In this document: piece by piece, positions 1 to 5,546 of the stretch
How the letters are laid out: the number at the start of each line of letters is the position of its first letter
Position numbering within the stretch: position 1 is the first letter of the stretch
Assembly: GCA_947565265.1 (NCBI GenBank)
Contig: CANOFK010000059.1
Location: forward strand, 1-6,787
Direction: 5' to 3'
Length of the DNA: 6,787 nucleotides
Origin: an uncultured Clostridia bacterium
Lineage (GTDB): Bacteria > Bacillota > Clostridia > Oscillospirales > Acutalibacteraceae
Made by a program: the position numbers and the translations under genes
The notes under the pieces: model-generated
Seen by the model: only the letters and a program-made list of their open reading frames with translations
What the model was told of the DNA's origin: nothing
Database searches by the model: none

Positions 1-36
1 ACCAAAAACAAGAAACGGAAAAAACCACAAAAGTTT

Positions 37-135
37 CGTCCACCTTTTCAAAGGTGGCGGGGTTTTTAGGGGCAGAGCCCAAGAGTTGGCGTAGCCAACT
101 CTGCACCGCCGGAGGCACCCCCCTAAGCCTCCGGC
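37..135. repeat. Structured intergenic block with nested inverted repeats
   Basis: No gene is seen in positions 1-150. The block contains CCACCTT (40-46) with AAGGTGG (51-57) around a TTCA loop, followed by CGGGG and TTTTT (63-67); GGGC (70-73) with GCCC (77-80); a perfect 9-bp arm pair AGAGTTGGC (82-90) and GCCAACTCT (94-102) around GTA; and a perfect 9-bp pair GCCGGAGGC (108-116) and GCCTCCGGC (127-135). TTAGGGG (66-72) can also pair with CCCCTAA (120-126), so the stems can nest or compete. The first stem plus T-run could serve as a terminator for an upstream gene, but the G-rich spacer makes it imperfect. The compact, palindromic make-up resembles dispersed intergenic repeats known from clostridial genomes; this cannot be proved from a single copy. 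Positions 1-36 are A-rich with no feature seen. Confidence 0.5.
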
Positions 136-151
136 AGCAAAGCCCTCCCAC

Positions 152-180
152 TTGACAAAACCATGCCGGTATGCTAGAGT
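152..180 (+). promoter_or_regulatory. Sigma-A-type promoter of the cobalamin operon
   Basis: A perfect -35 box TTGACA (152-157) is followed by a 17-nt spacer and a -10 box TAGAGT (175-180) that matches four of six consensus bases. It is helped by an extended -10 TG at 172-173. Transcription would start near position 187, about ten bases before the first strand of the riboswitch P1 stem, which is where a leader promoter is expected. No other promoter of similar quality was noticed between here and the first gene. No operator palindrome overlaps it, so control is probably through the RNA leader. Confidence 0.75.
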
Positions 181-197
181 TTAGGGTAAACAGAATA

Positions 198-398
198 GGC
201 CCCAGGTGCCGGGCACCCCGCCGTCCCTTTAGGCGGGGCCGGGCCCGGTGAAAAGGGAAACAGGTGAGAATCCTGTACGAACTCGTCACTGTATGAAGGG
301 AGCGCAAGGGGATTATGCCACTGTAGGGGAGCTGAAAGGCCCCTATGGGAAGGCCCCTTTGCGTGTCGATCTTTAAGCCAGGAGACCTGCCCGGGGCC
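198..398 (+). promoter_or_regulatory. Cobalamin riboswitch aptamer
   Basis: The leader carries the conserved parts of the adenosylcobalamin-class riboswitch in the right order. GGGAA (255-259) leads into ACAGG (260-264) paired with CCTGT (272-276) around the GGTG..GAATCC core. These are followed by CACTGT (287-292), GCCACTG (317-323), GGGAAGGC (347-354) and the B12 box AGCCAGGAGACCTGCC (376-391). The closing stem is perfect: GGCCCC (198-203) with GGGGCC (393-398). An internal arm is formed by CCCCGCC (216-222) with GGCGGGG (232-238), extended by CCGGG (209-213) with CCCGG (244-248). In this family, ligand binding normally turns off downstream transport and synthesis genes, which is just what follows here. 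Class identity is strong; exact ends are approximate. Confidence 0.95.
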
Positions 399-404
399 GG
401 TACA

Positions 405-441
405 GGGGTGGCCAGCCGCCCCATGCCACGAGTAACTGGCA
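405..441 (+). promoter_or_regulatory. Riboswitch expression platform hairpins, probable P13/L13 kissing loop
   Basis: Directly after the aptamer, GGGGTGG (405-411) pairs with CCGCCCC (416-422). TGCCA (424-428) then pairs with TGGCA (437-441), exposing the loop CGAGTAAC (429-436). The stretch ACGAGT (428-433) is exactly complementary to ACTCGT (281-286) in the aptamer's P5/L5 region. This position and complementarity fit the L5-L13 kissing interaction known for cobalamin riboswitches. Part of 281-286 may also pair locally with ACGA (277-280), so the working contact may be only ACTC (281-284) with GAGT (430-433). Seen: the complementarity; inferred: its use. Confidence 0.7.
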
Positions 442-455
442 GTGCGTTCAAGCGG

Positions 456-487
456 ATGCCCACCCCATGCAAAAGCATGGCGGGTAT
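456..487 (+). promoter_or_regulatory. Leader hairpin between aptamer and terminator
   Basis: ATGCCC (456-461) pairs with GGGTAT (482-487), and CCATGC (465-470) pairs with GCATGG (475-480) around an AAAA tetraloop. A small asymmetric internal loop (462-464 against C481) separates the two helices. It has no T-run after it, so it is not itself a terminator. It brings the 430-455 region close to the terminator's 5' arm and may be a spacer helix of the expression platform or a pausing element; which of these is not visible. Confidence 0.5.
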
Positions 488-501
488 ACGTCTATTTGCG
501 T

Positions 502-540
502 TGCGCTTTTACTCAAACCAGAGTAGGCGCATTTTTCTTT
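502..540 (+). terminator. Intrinsic terminator of the riboswitch leader
   Basis: TGCGC (502-506) pairs with GCGCA (527-531) and TACTC (510-514) with GAGTA (521-525) around the loop AAACCA (515-520). T509 can wobble with G526, leaving a two-base bulge. The stem is followed at once by TTTTTCTTT (532-540). This is a textbook Rho-independent terminator placed about 40 nt before the first start codon, so the riboswitch most likely acts by transcription attenuation when cobalamin is bound. It lies inside an upstream extension of the first reading frame, which supports the later ATG as the true start. Confidence 0.85.
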
Positions 541-563
541 GCCCCTTGCTGCGCCGGAAAACC

Positions 564-570
564 GGGAGGA
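564..570 (+). promoter_or_regulatory. Shine-Dalgarno site that fixes the start of the solute-binding protein
   Basis: GGGAGGA (564-570) sits nine bases before ATG at 580. The same frame is open back to an ATG at 442, but that start would run through the leader hairpins and terminator and would bury the lipoprotein signal. A small stem CCGG (554-557) with CCGG (562-565) around AAAA overlaps the first bases of the site and might modestly limit access. Confidence 0.8.
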
Positions 571-579
571 TGGAAACCT

Positions 580-1740
580 ATGAAAAAATACCGTGCCCTT
601 GCCCTGCTGCTGTGCTGCCTGTATACCCTTCTGCTGCCTGCCTGCGGGCAGGCAAGCGCCCCGGTTTCCCAAGGGGAAGGGGAACCGTCTTTCTGCGGCC
701 TGGCCCATACCGGCCGCACCCAACTGCTTTACAGCCAGCAGTTTACTGCCGATACCTACGAGGGCGGCTACACCCTGCTGCAAGTCCAAGAGGGCGGCCG
801 CTACCTGGTGGTGCCAAAGGGCAAAGAGCCCCCCCAGGGCCTGGAGGCCGGAGTGGGGGTCATCCGCCAGCCGGTAGAGGGCGTCTACCTGACGGCCACC
901 GCAGCCATGTGCTTTTTTGACGCCCTGGATGGCGCCGGGGCCGTCCGTTTCTCCGGCACCAAAACAGAGGACTGGACCATCCCCAGCGCCCGGGCGGGCA
1001 TGGAGCAAGGGGATATCCTCTACGCCGGCAAGTACCGGGAGCCGGACTACGAGCTGCTGGTGTCCGAGGGCTGCGGCCTGTCCGTGCAATCCACCATGAT
1101 CAACCACGCCCCGGAAGTAAAGGAAAAGCTGGAGGAGTTGGGCGTCCTGGTGGTGGTAGACCGCTCCAGCTACGAGCCCCACCCGTTGGGCCGCAGCGAG
1201 TGGGTCAAGTTCTACGGGGCGCTGCTGGGCCGGGAGGAGGAAGCCGCGGCCCTGTTCCAGGAGCAGCAGGCCCTGTTCACCCAAACCGAGGGCCTGCCGG
1301 CCACCGGGCGCTCCGTGGCCTATTTCTACCTGACGGACGACGGCCGGGCCGTCACCCGCAAGCCCGGCGACTATATCTGCAAGATGATTGAGATGGCCGG
1401 GGGGGAGAACGCCCTGGCCCATGTGGGCGGCGAGGAGGACTCCACCACCGTGACCATGGAGATGGAGGAATTCTACACCGCGGCCAAAGACGCGGACTGT
1501 ATCATCTATAACGGCGATATGAGCGGCGACCTGTCCTCCGTCCAGCACCTCCTGTCCCTCAACCCCCTGTTGGCAGATTTTAAAGCCGTGCAGGCCGGGG
1601 AGGTCTGGTGCGCCAAAAAAGAGCTCTTCCAGTCCACCCTGCAAATGGGCACGGCCGTCGCGGACTTCCACAGCATCCTCAGCGGCCAGGGGGAGGCCCC
1701 GGCCTTCCTGTACCGCCTGGAAAGCGAGGGGGCAAATTGA
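580..1740 (+). CDS. ABC transporter solute-binding lipoprotein (BtuF/FepB-like)
   Basis: A 386-residue solute-binding lipoprotein of the periplasmic-binding-protein-2 family (BtuF, FepB, FhuD class), which captures a corrinoid or metal chelate outside the cell and passes it to the permease. The N-terminus MKKYRALALL, a hydrophobic core and the lipobox LPAC with Cys22 mark a lipid-anchored protein, as usual in Gram-positives. Lobe 1 starts near residue 100 (TATAAMCFFDALDGAG). The segment with SSYEPHPLGRSEW (196-208) and GALLGREEEA (213-222) is typical of clostridial family members. The C-terminal lobe ends with NPLLADFKAVQAGEVW (328-343). Start chosen at ATG 580 from the Shine-Dalgarno site and signal peptide. 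It is the first gene after a cobalamin riboswitch, so cobalamin or another corrinoid is a likely ligand; iron-siderophore, haem or a cobalt chelate cannot be excluded from sequence alone. Family confidence is high, ligand confidence moderate. Confidence 0.9.
   Translation: MKKYRALALLLCCLYTLLLPACGQASAPVSQGEGEPSFCGLAHTGRTQLLYSQQFTADTYEGGYTLLQVQEGGRYLVVPKGKEPPQGLEAGVGVIRQPVEGVYLTATAAMCFFDALDGAGAVRFSGTKTEDWTIPSARAGMEQGDILYAGKYREPDYELLVSEGCGLSVQSTMINHAPEVKEKLEELGVLVVVDRSSYEPHPLGRSEWVKFYGALLGREEEAAALFQEQQALFTQTEGLPATGRSVAYFYLTDDGRAVTRKPGDYICKMIEMAGGENALAHVGGEEDSTTVTMEMEEFYTAAKDADCIIYNGDMSGDLSSVQHLLSLNPLLADFKAVQAGEVWCAKKELFQSTLQMGTAVADFHSILSGQGEAPAFLYRLESEGAN
1726..1732 (+). promoter_or_regulatory. 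Shine-Dalgarno site supporting a TTG start for the permease
   Basis: GAGGGGG (1726-1732) lies four bases before TTG at 1737. The permease frame has no ATG before residue 110 of the assigned protein, well inside the membrane core, and upstream in-frame codons lie deep in the preceding gene. TTG 1737 overlaps the preceding TGA (1738-1740) as TTGA, the usual geometry of translational coupling. Confidence 0.7.
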
Positions 1741-2756
1741 CACAATTAAAACAGCACCGGCGCAACCTGCTTACCTTTACCCTGCTGGCCCTGCTGGTGG
1801 CCGCCGCTTTGGGGCTCAACCTGTTTGCCGGCAGCGCGGGCCTTACGCCGGGGGAAACCCTGCGGGGCCTTTTGGGCCAGGGCAGCCCCACGGCCCTTAA
1901 CATCCTGTGGAAGATCCGCGTCCCCCGCACCCTTGCGGCCTGCCTGCTGGGGGGCGCCCTGTCCCTGTCCGGCTACCTGCTGCAAACCTTCTTCCACAAC
2001 CCCATTGCCGGGCCCTTTGTGCTGGGGGTGTCCTCCGGGGCCAGGCTGGCCGTCACCCTGGTGATGGTGGGCCTGGCCGGGGGCGGCCGGGCGGTGGGCT
2101 CCGGCGCCATGGTCGCCGGGGCGTTTATAGGGGCCATGCTGTCCCTGGGGCTGGTACTGGCCTTTTCCCGGCGCATCCGGCGTATGTCCATGCTGGTGGT
2201 GTGCGGGGTGATGACCGGCTACATCTGCACCGCTGTCACAGACTTCCTCATCACCTTCGCAGACGACGCGGACATCGTCAACCTACGCAGTTGGTCCATG
2301 GGCAGCTTTTCCGGTACCACCATGGATAACGTAGCCGCCATGGCCGTTGCCGTGGCGGTGGGCCTGCTGGGGGCGGTGCTGCTGTCCAAGCCCCTCTCCG
2401 CCTACCGGCTGGGGGAAAGCTACGCCCAAAGCATGGGGGTCCATGTACGGCTGCTGCGGGTGGCGCTGGTGGCGCTGTCCGGGCTGCTTTCGGCCTGTGT
2501 GGCGGCCTTTGCGGGGCCGGTGTCCTTTGTGGGCATTGCCGCCCCCCACATGGTCCGGGTGCTAACCGGCACCTCCCGGCCCCTGGTGCTGGTGCCTGCC
2601 AGTTTCCTGTGCGGGGCGGCCTTCTGCCTGCTGTGCGATGTACTGGCCCGCACCGCCTTTGCCCCCACCGAGCTCTCCATCAGCACCGTCACAGCCATCT
2701 TCGGCGCGCCGGTGGTCATCGGCATGATGCTCAGCCGGAAAAGGGGGGAGCTGTAA
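1737..2756 (+). CDS. ABC transporter permease, BtuC/FecCD family
   Basis: A 339-residue integral membrane permease of the FecCD/BtuC family, which forms a homodimeric channel for vitamin B12, haem or ferric siderophores. Hydrophobic segments run through the protein, beginning with residues 11-30. Family signatures are IRVPRTLAACLLGGALSLSG (60-79), the following QTFFHNPIAGPFVLGVSSGA (83-102), the SMGSFSGTTMDNV segment (187-199), the cytoplasmic coupling region GPVSFVGIAAPHMVR (260-274), which contacts the ATPase, and a C-terminal TAIFGAPVVIGMML (319-332). The length is normal for the family (about 330-350). The start is the non-ATG codon TTG at 1737, overlapping the previous stop. The stop TAA shares a base with the ATG of the ATPase gene, so all three importer genes are likely co-translated. 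Substrate is not readable from the permease; the riboswitch and cbi neighbours favour a corrinoid. Confidence 0.92.
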   Translation: MTQLKQHRRNLLTFTLLALLVAAALGLNLFAGSAGLTPGETLRGLLGQGSPTALNILWKIRVPRTLAACLLGGALSLSGYLLQTFFHNPIAGPFVLGVSSGARLAVTLVMVGLAGGGRAVGSGAMVAGAFIGAMLSLGLVLAFSRRIRRMSMLVVCGVMTGYICTAVTDFLITFADDADIVNLRSWSMGSFSGTTMDNVAAMAVAVAVGLLGAVLLSKPLSAYRLGESYAQSMGVHVRLLRVALVALSGLLSACVAAFAGPVSFVGIAAPHMVRVLTGTSRPLVLVPASFLCGAAFCLLCDVLARTAFAPTELSISTVTAIFGAPVVIGMMLSRKRGEL

Positions 2757-3553
2757 TGGGCCGTCCACAAAATTACCCGCTGGCCGCCCAGGGGCTGGCT
2801 GTGGGCTACGGGGAACCCCTGATCCGGGATATCAGTTTCCAGGTGCGTGCCGGGGAGATCATGGCCCTTATCGGCCCCAACGGGTCGGGCAAATCCACCA
2901 TCCTCAAAACCCTGGCCGGGCATCTGCGGCAGATGGGGGGCGCCGTCTGCCTGGACGGCCGGGAGAGCCGCCTGCTGCCTGCCCGCAAGCTGGCCCAGGA
3001 GCTGGCCGTGCTCCTCACCCAGCCCGTGCGCCCGGACCGCATGACCTGCCGGGAGGTGGTGGAAACCGGCCGCTACCCCTATACCGGGTACTTCGGCGCC
3101 CTTTCCGCCAAGGACCAGGCCGCCGTAAACCAGGCCATGGCCCTGGTAGAGATGGAACCCTTTGCCGGGGCCGGTTTCACCGCGGTCAGCGACGGCCAGC
3201 GCCAGCGGGTGCTGCTGGCACGGGCCATCTGCCAGCAGCCACGGGTGCTGCTGCTGGACGAGCCCACCGCTTTTCTGGACGTCTACCACAAGGTAACGTT
3301 CCTGGAACTGATGCGCAGCCTGGCAGACAGCCAGCGCCTGGCCGTGGTGGTCACTATGCACGAACCGGACCTGGCCGGCAAGGTGGCGGACAGCGCCGTG
3401 TGCATCCGGGAAAACCGGGTGTACGCCATGGGCCCGGCCCGGCAGGTGCTCGCCCCGGCCACCGTCCGGGGGCTCTTCGGCCTGCCGGCGGGCCTCTACG
3501 AAAAATACTTCGGCCCTGATAGCGGCTCCGCCGGTAGCCAACAGGATGGATAA
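2756..3553 (+). CDS. ABC transporter ATP-binding protein (BtuD/FepC-like)
   Basis: A 265-residue cytoplasmic ATPase that powers the importer encoded by the two preceding genes. All catalytic parts are present: Walker A GPNGSGKST (40-48), Q-loop Gln89 in LLTQPVRPDRMT, signature VSDGQRQRV (144-152), Walker B RVLLLDEPTAFLD (163-175) with catalytic Glu169, and switch His202 in VVTMHEPDLA. The signature has Asp where the common LSGGQ has Gly; SDG variants occur in clostridial and Bacteroidetes members of this family, so it is probably active. ATG 2756 overlaps the permease stop in TAATG and has GGGGGGAG (2743-2750) five bases upstream. The length is typical. About 20 Gly/Ser/Gln-rich residues at the end look like a non-conserved tail. 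Function is secure; the substrate follows the importer and is uncertain. Confidence 0.93.
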   Translation: MGRPQNYPLAAQGLAVGYGEPLIRDISFQVRAGEIMALIGPNGSGKSTILKTLAGHLRQMGGAVCLDGRESRLLPARKLAQELAVLLTQPVRPDRMTCREVVETGRYPYTGYFGALSAKDQAAVNQAMALVEMEPFAGAGFTAVSDGQRQRVLLARAICQQPRVLLLDEPTAFLDVYHKVTFLELMRSLADSQRLAVVVTMHEPDLAGKVADSAVCIRENRVYAMGPARQVLAPATVRGLFGLPAGLYEKYFGPDSGSAGSQQDG

Positions 3554-3560
3554 GGAAGAA

Positions 3561-3565
3561 AGAGG
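3561..3565 (+). promoter_or_regulatory. Shine-Dalgarno site deciding the cbiK start
   Basis: AGAGG (3561-3565) lies seven bases before ATG 3573. The alternative in-frame ATG at 3546 would overlap the ATPase gene by eight bases and has only CAGG abutting it, with no usable spacing. The nine extra residues it would add (MDKEERGIA) are not part of the chelatase fold, so ATG 3573 is preferred. Confidence 0.65.
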
Positions 3566-3572
3566 TATAGCC

Positions 3573-4388
3573 ATGCACAACGCACATACAGGGGCCGGGG
3601 GCTCCAAAAGGGCCATTCTGGCCGTCAGTTTCGGTACCTGCTGCCCGGTGGGCCGGGAGGAGGCCATCGGCGGCGTCGAACGGGCGCTGGCAGAGGCCCA
3701 TCCGGGCTGGGGCCTGTACCGGGCCTTTACCTCCCCCACCATCCGCGGGATGCTCCTGCGCCGGCAGGGCCTGTCCGTGGACAGCACCGAAGAGGCCCTG
3801 GACCGGCTGGCCGGCGAGGGCGTCGAAGAGGTGCTGGTGCAGCCCACCTACATCATAGGCGGGTACGAGTACAACCGGCTGGCCGCTTTGCTGGAGGCCC
3901 GGCGGCAGGGTTTCCGCCGGCTGGTGCTGGGCGCCCCCCTGCTGGCCGGCCCAGGGGATTGCAGGGCAGTGGCCACCGCGCTGCTGGGGCCGCCCGCCCC
4001 CTCTTCCGGCGGGGAGGCGGTGGTGTTTGTGGGCCACGGCACCGGCCATCAGGCCAACCGGGCCTACACAGACCTGCAACAGGCCTTCCAAGAGGCCGGG
4101 GCGGCCCACTGCCTGGTCGGCACGGTAGAGGCTGCCCCCACCCAGGCCCAGGTGCTGGACCGGCTCAGGGCCGGGGGCTGGCGCTCGGTGGTGCTGGTGC
4201 CGCTGATGGTAGCCGCCGGCAGCCACGCCCGAAAGGATATAGCCGGCAGCCAGCCCGGTTCCTGGCAGTCCGTGCTTGCCGGGGCGGGCTATCCGGCCAC
4301 CTGTGCCCTCCGGGGCCTGGGCCAGATGGAACCCATCCGGCAGATCTACGTGGCCCACGCCCAGGCGGCGCTGGAAGCCACACCGTAA
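3573..4388 (+). CDS. cbiK: Sirohydrochlorin cobaltochelatase CbiK
   Basis: A 271-residue class II chelatase that inserts Co2+ into sirohydrochlorin (factor II), the entry step of anaerobic cobalamin synthesis. The N-terminus ILAVSFGT (15-22) and FRAFTS-like YRAFTSPTIR (49-58) are characteristic. The three active-site residues known from Salmonella CbiK (Glu89, His145, His207) have counterparts at Glu99 (GGYEY), His155 (FVGHGTGH) and His218 (AAGSHARKD), with almost the same spacing (56 and 63 against 56 and 62). Oddities: the His usually found six residues before the Glu is Tyr93, and the usual GDHAxND around the last His reads GSHARKD. No signal peptide is seen, so it is cytoplasmic. It lies 19 bases after the ATPase gene and 21 before cbiD. 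Family assignment is firm; the altered residues could affect metal preference or rate. Confidence 0.93.
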   Translation: MHNAHTGAGGSKRAILAVSFGTCCPVGREEAIGGVERALAEAHPGWGLYRAFTSPTIRGMLLRRQGLSVDSTEEALDRLAGEGVEEVLVQPTYIIGGYEYNRLAALLEARRQGFRRLVLGAPLLAGPGDCRAVATALLGPPAPSSGGEAVVFVGHGTGHQANRAYTDLQQAFQEAGAAHCLVGTVEAAPTQAQVLDRLRAGGWRSVVLVPLMVAAGSHARKDIAGSQPGSWQSVLAGAGYPATCALRGLGQMEPIRQIYVAHAQAALEATP

Positions 4389-4409
4389 AACCCGCAAAGG
4401 AGGGGGCAT

Positions 4410-5546
4410 ATGCAGGGCTACTACATCCACCACGGCCGGGAGAAGCTGCGTTGCGGTTACACCACCGGCTCCTGTGCGGCGGCCGGGGCCAAGGCCGCCG
4501 TGCTGATGCTCCTGGGGGCCCCGCCCCCAAGCCGGGTCGAGTTGCTCACCCCCAAGGGCCTGCCCCTGGCGCTGGATGTGCTGGAGCCCACCCAGGGGCC
4601 GGGCTTTGCCGGCTGCGCCATCCAAAAGGACAGCGGCGACGACCCGGACGTGACCAACGGCGTCCGGGTGTACGTCCGGGCAGAGCGCATCCCCCAGGGC
4701 CTGGAGATCGCTGCCGGGGAGGGCATCGGCACCATCACCCAGCCGGGGCTGGACCAGCCTCCCGGCGCCCCGGCCATCAACACCGTGCCCCGGCAGATGA
4801 TCGCCGCCGCGGTGGGGGAGGCCTGCGCCGCCCAGGGCTACCGGGGGGGCGTCCGCGTCACCCTGTCCATCCCCGGCGGGGAAGAGCTGGCCAAAAAGAC
4901 CTTTAACCCCCGTATGGGCATTGTGGGCGGGCTGTCCATTTTGGGTACCACCGGGGTGGTAGAGCCCATGAGCACCGCCGCCCTGCTGGGCACGGTACGG
5001 GCCCAGGCGGGTATGCGCCGGGCCGCCGGGCAAGATACCCTCCTGCTCACACTGGGCAATTACGGCGAAAGTTTCCTTCGCCAAACCCTGCCAGGTTTCG
5101 AGGAAATCTGCGTGCCCTGTAGCAATTATATCGGCGATGCCCTGGATATCGCCCTGGAGTTGGGCTTTTCCGGGGCGCTGGTGGTGGGGCATATCGGCAA
5201 GCTGGTCAAGCTGGGGGCAGGCATTATGAACACCCACTCCGCCCAGGCGGACGGGCGCATGGAGGTGTTGGTCACCTGCGCCCTGCTGGCCGGAGCCGGG
5301 GTAGAGGTGCTCCGCCGCCTGCCCGGCTGCGTCACCGTGGACAGCGGGCTGGAAATCCTCCGGGAGGCCGGCTTGCTGGAGGCCGCCATGGCCGTGCTGC
5401 TGGACCGGGTCCAGTTCTATCTGGACGCCCGGCTCAAAGGCGGGCTGGCGGCCGGGGCCCTGCTGTTCTCCCAACGGTTCGGGGTGCTGGGCCAAACCGG
5501 CCGGGCCGGGGCCCTGCTGGAAAAACTGAAAGGGGTGTCTGTATGA
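4410..5546 (+). CDS. cbiD: Cobalt-precorrin-5B C1-methyltransferase CbiD
   Basis: A 378-residue enzyme that adds the C-1 methyl group from S-adenosylmethionine to cobalt-precorrin-5B, giving cobalt-precorrin-6A. It is unrelated to the other corrin methyltransferases. Diagnostic motifs in order: LRCGYTTGSCAAAGAKAA (13-30), KDSGDDPDVTNG (73-84), GEGIGTIT (103-110) with PPGAPAIN (117-124), the long conserved block starting IPGGEELAKKTFNPRMG (154-170) and continuing GGLSILGTTGVVEPMS (173-188), and GHIGKLVKLGAGIMNTHS (260-277). Length is normal (about 360-380). The start ATG 4410 has the strongest Shine-Dalgarno of the operon, AAAGGAGGGGG (4396-4406), suggesting ribosomes load afresh here. It overlaps cbiF as ATGA. 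In the pathway it acts after CbiF and CbiG although it is encoded before them. Confidence 0.97.
   Translation: MQGYYIHHGREKLRCGYTTGSCAAAGAKAAVLMLLGAPPPSRVELLTPKGLPLALDVLEPTQGPGFAGCAIQKDSGDDPDVTNGVRVYVRAERIPQGLEIAAGEGIGTITQPGLDQPPGAPAINTVPRQMIAAAVGEACAAQGYRGGVRVTLSIPGGEELAKKTFNPRMGIVGGLSILGTTGVVEPMSTAALLGTVRAQAGMRRAAGQDTLLLTLGNYGESFLRQTLPGFEEICVPCSNYIGDALDIALELGFSGALVVGHIGKLVKLGAGIMNTHSAQADGRMEVLVTCALLAGAGVEVLRRLPGCVTVDSGLEILREAGLLEAAMAVLLDRVQFYLDARLKGGLAAGALLFSQRFGVLGQTGRAGALLEKLKGVSV

Noticed and set aside
302..307. GCGCAA as an alternative antiterminator partner for TTGCGC (501-506)
   Set aside because: The bases lie inside the aptamer's peripheral domain and the six-base match could be chance; the 430-454 pairing is better placed.
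442..579. 46-residue N-terminal extension of the solute-binding protein
   Set aside because: It would be encoded by the expression platform and terminator, has no Shine-Dalgarno support, and would bury the lipoprotein signal that begins at 580.
345..920. A plus-strand open frame beginning inside the riboswitch
   Set aside because: Starts in the aptamer, runs through the terminator, and its latter half is an out-of-frame reading of the lipoprotein gene rich in Pro, Gly and Arg.
448..1743. A 431-codon minus-strand open frame opposite the solute-binding protein gene
   Set aside because: Low-complexity composition, extends into the leader's terminator, no domain, and fully explained as a high-GC shadow of the plus-strand gene.
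2420..3847. A 475-codon minus-strand open frame spanning permease, ATPase and cbiK
   Set aside because: Crosses three real genes, has no recognisable family motif and no convincing start; a compositional shadow.
3354..5495. A 713-codon open frame on the minus strand opposite cbiK and cbiD
   Set aside because: It is antisense to two genes with clear conserved motifs, is rich in Gly, Pro, Ala, Gln and His as expected from the complement of high-GC codons, and shows no recognisable domain.
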